DNA of 6,342 nt, from NCBI GenBank assembly GCA_003519685.1, contig DOWG01000146.1, positions 4,403 through 10,744 on the forward strand, given 5' to 3'. This document shows, piece by piece, positions 4,774 to 6,342 of the stretch. Numbering within the stretch: the first letter of the stretch is position 1; every line of letters starts with the position of its first letter. The stretch comes from Lachnospiraceae bacterium (lineage in GTDB: Bacteria; Bacillota; Clostridia; Lachnospirales; Lachnospiraceae). Under the pieces are notes generated by a model that saw nothing but the letters and a program-made list of their open reading frames with translations, did no database searches and was not told the origin of the DNA. The translations under genes were made by a program, and so were the position numbers.

Positions 4774-5176
4774 GTCAGCAATCGTATATAAACTTAAGGA
4801 ACTATTTCCGGATGATGTACGAAAAATCAGAAGATATACTGATGATATTCCTCAAAAGTTCACCACTCCAGCATTTGTTATATTCGAGATTGATCATGAC
4901 TATTCCAAGCGCATGAACAGCAAATACAATGGTCGGATCAGTTTTGATATAGTTTACTTCTCCGACAAGGCTACACCGGAAATAAAATCAGACTGCTTTA
5001 CTATCCAAGAAACTTTGATTAGAGGATTTGATTACTTCGGAGCATTTAAAGCCATAAATAAGAATGCTCGAATTACTGATAACGTGCTGCATATGACATT
5101 TGATGTGAATTATTCCGAAATGAAAGTTGAATCAGTAGTTCCAATGCAGACACAGACAACGAATACAAATATTTAA
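4757..5176 (+). CDS. Tail terminator protein (XkdJ/YqbJ position)
   Basis: This 139-residue protein starts at ATG 4757 inside the end of the gp10-like gene. GAGAGGG and AGGAAA lie within the 20 bases before it. The sequence is an alpha/beta mix: N-terminal helix (ISDIKSAIVYKLKELFPD), then IRRYTDDIPQKFTTPAFVIFEID (24-46, with the PAF turn before a strand), NGRISFDIVYFSD (58-70), and C-terminal strands up to TFDVNYSEMK. This is the layout of the terminator proteins that cap the tail tube and sheath and fix tail length. The final residues (VPMQTQTTNTNI) are polar and probably disordered. Position before the sheath gene supports the call. Confidence 0.8.
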   Translation: MISDIKSAIVYKLKELFPDDVRKIRRYTDDIPQKFTTPAFVIFEIDHDYSKRMNSKYNGRISFDIVYFSDKATPEIKSDCFTIQETLIRGFDYFGAFKAINKNARITDNVLHMTFDVNYSEMKVESVVPMQTQTTNTNI

Positions 5177-5192
5177 AGAAAGAAGGTATGAC

Positions 5193-6239
5193 ATGGCAGG
5201 AACATGGACTAGTCAAAATAAAGTTTTACCTGGCCCATATCTTAATTTCCGGACCAATACTCCGCTCTCAATTACTCCAGGAGAAAGGGGCATTGTTGTT
5301 TTATTGCAGGAAATGAGCAAAGGTGTTGCAGGTGAAATGTATACTATTACAACATTAGATCAGAGCGAGTATCCAGCTGACATAACAGCTGCAGACAAAT
5401 TACTTGTCAATGAAGCTCTAAAGGGTGCTAAAACGGTTATTGTATATAACTTAGGCACAACGCATACAGCAGACACAATCGATACGGCATTAGCAGCACT
5501 TATGACCAAGGAACACAATGTATTAGTTTATCCTTATGACGGGACTACATATGATTCAAACAAGGCTACAATCAAGACCTGGATTGATATGATGCGATCC
5601 GAAGAGGGAGTCAATATCCAGGCTGTTATGGCTAATTTTGTTGGTGACGATGAAGCAATCATCAATGTTACCCAGGGAGTTAAAATGTCTGATGGAACAG
5701 ATCTTACTCCTGCACAGTGTACGGCATGGGTAGGAGGTGTATCTGCGGGTGCAAATATTAATCAGTCCAATACCGGTAGAAAATATGTCGGTGCTATTGA
5801 TGTAGTTCCCAGAATGACAAAAACAGAGATGGAAACTGCGATTACTGCGGGCGAATGGATCTTTAAGGTTGATGCTGCACAGAATGTTACTGCAGGTTAC
5901 GATATCAACAGTCTTACCACTGTAACTGTGGATAAAGGTAAGCAATTTACAAAGAACCGTGTAATTCGTACCATTGACGGAATTAACAACGACATCACAG
6001 AGATTTTCGAAAGTAACTATGTCGGCAAAATCAATAACAATGCTGATGGCAGATCGCTGCTTAGGGCATCGCTGATTGAGTACTTCAGCGAGCTGCAGAG
6101 GCTTAACGCAATTCAGAATTTTACTCCGGAGGATGTCGCTGTTAATCCCGGAAAGGATTCCGATGCTGTAATTATTGATTGCTTTATTCAGCCGGTTGAC
6201 AGTGTTGAAAAGATCTATATTACTGTTAATTTGGCTTAA
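5193..6239 (+). CDS. Contractile tail sheath protein (XkdK-like, short form)
   Basis: This 348-residue protein starts at ATG 5193, with GAAGG (5181-5186 region) upstream. The N-terminal signature TWTSQNKVLPGPYLNF (4-19), followed by TPGERGIVVLLQEMSKG, is typical of Firmicutes sheath proteins. The middle has the repeated alpha/beta core (GAKTVIVYNLG, HNVLVYPYDG, VQAVMANF-like strands). The last ~92 residues (from VIRTIDGINNDITEIF to QPVDSVEKIYITVNLA) form the conserved sheath C-terminal domain that handshakes with neighbouring subunits. At about 350 residues it is shorter than PBSX XkdK but close to the size I recall for the sheaths of clostridial phages and R-type bacteriocins, so no truncation is implied. 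Its presence makes the particle a contractile-tailed one. Confidence 0.93.
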   Translation: MAGTWTSQNKVLPGPYLNFRTNTPLSITPGERGIVVLLQEMSKGVAGEMYTITTLDQSEYPADITAADKLLVNEALKGAKTVIVYNLGTTHTADTIDTALAALMTKEHNVLVYPYDGTTYDSNKATIKTWIDMMRSEEGVNIQAVMANFVGDDEAIINVTQGVKMSDGTDLTPAQCTAWVGGVSAGANINQSNTGRKYVGAIDVVPRMTKTEMETAITAGEWIFKVDAAQNVTAGYDINSLTTVTVDKGKQFTKNRVIRTIDGINNDITEIFESNYVGKINNNADGRSLLRASLIEYFSELQRLNAIQNFTPEDVAVNPGKDSDAVIIDCFIQPVDSVEKIYITVNLA

Positions 6240-6256
6240 GAAGGGAGGATTAAACC

Positions 6257-6342
6257 ATGGCGGATAATTATGTAAGATTGGCAGATACCATATCCTCCAA
6301 AGAGGGTAAGGCATACATCACAATTAATGGCCAGAACAGAGA
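6257..6342 (+). CDS. Tail tube protein (XkdM-like), 3' partial
   Basis: ATG 6257 follows a strong GGGAGG (6243-6248) at 8-base spacing, 17 bases after the sheath stop. Only 28 codons are present before the window ends (MADNYVRLADTISSKEGKAY, then ITINGQNR). The start MADNYVRLADTIS with KEGKAYITINGQN matches the N-terminus of XkdM-type tail tube proteins, which stack as hexamers inside the sheath. The gene after a sheath gene is almost always the tube, so the call is safe despite the short piece. Confidence 0.8.
   Translation, partial: MADNYVRLADTISSKEGKAYITINGQNR

Noticed and set aside
5556..6314. 252-codon open frame on the minus strand
   Set aside because: It lies antisense to the well-recognised sheath gene, its protein resembles no family I know, is rich in N, I, S and C as reverse frames often are, and it lacks a clear ribosome binding site.

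Overview
The window is part of the head and tail morphogenesis module of a contractile-tailed (myovirus-type) temperate phage or prophage. The host is probably a low-GC Firmicute, most likely a clostridial one. Grounds for this are the AT-rich DNA, strong AGGAG-type ribosome binding sites, several GTG starts, tightly packed and overlapping genes, and a gene order that matches the B. subtilis PBSX/skin (xkd/yqb) structural operons. No host gene, tRNA, integrase or attachment site is visible, so integration cannot be judged.

Left part (1-1560) is the accessory region. It opens inside the 3' end of a MuF/SPP1 gp7-like minor head protein. That protein carries a C-terminal domain of the Ntox50 (polymorphic toxin type 50) family, so it looks like a virion-associated polymorphic toxin. 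Four bases after its stop is a 78-codon gene, the best candidate for the cognate immunity protein, followed by two tandem rho-independent terminators. Next, on the opposite strand, is a 55-codon gene too short for routine ORF calling, with an extended -10 promoter and a 12-bp inverted repeat enclosing it. A small HExxH metalloprotease-like gene follows on the + strand.

Middle part (1561-3686) is the capsid block: a 190-base leader with weak hairpins but no convincing gene, a GP20-type scaffolding protein, a Gp13-like major capsid protein, and a small HeH-domain protein (YqbF position). An intrinsic terminator overlaps the end of the HeH gene and could reduce expression of the later, low-copy connector genes.

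Right part (3687-6342) is the connector and tail block: gp6-like head-tail connector, head closure protein (XkdH/YqbH position), HK97 gp10-like protein, tail terminator, tail sheath, and the first 28 codons of the tail tube gene, cut by the window edge. The connector genes overlap by 4, 4 and 17 bases, indicating translational coupling. Together the genes build a DNA-filled capsid, close its vertex and attach a contractile tail. The most unusual content is the toxin / putative immunity / antisense small gene / HExxH cluster inserted between the minor head and scaffold genes.
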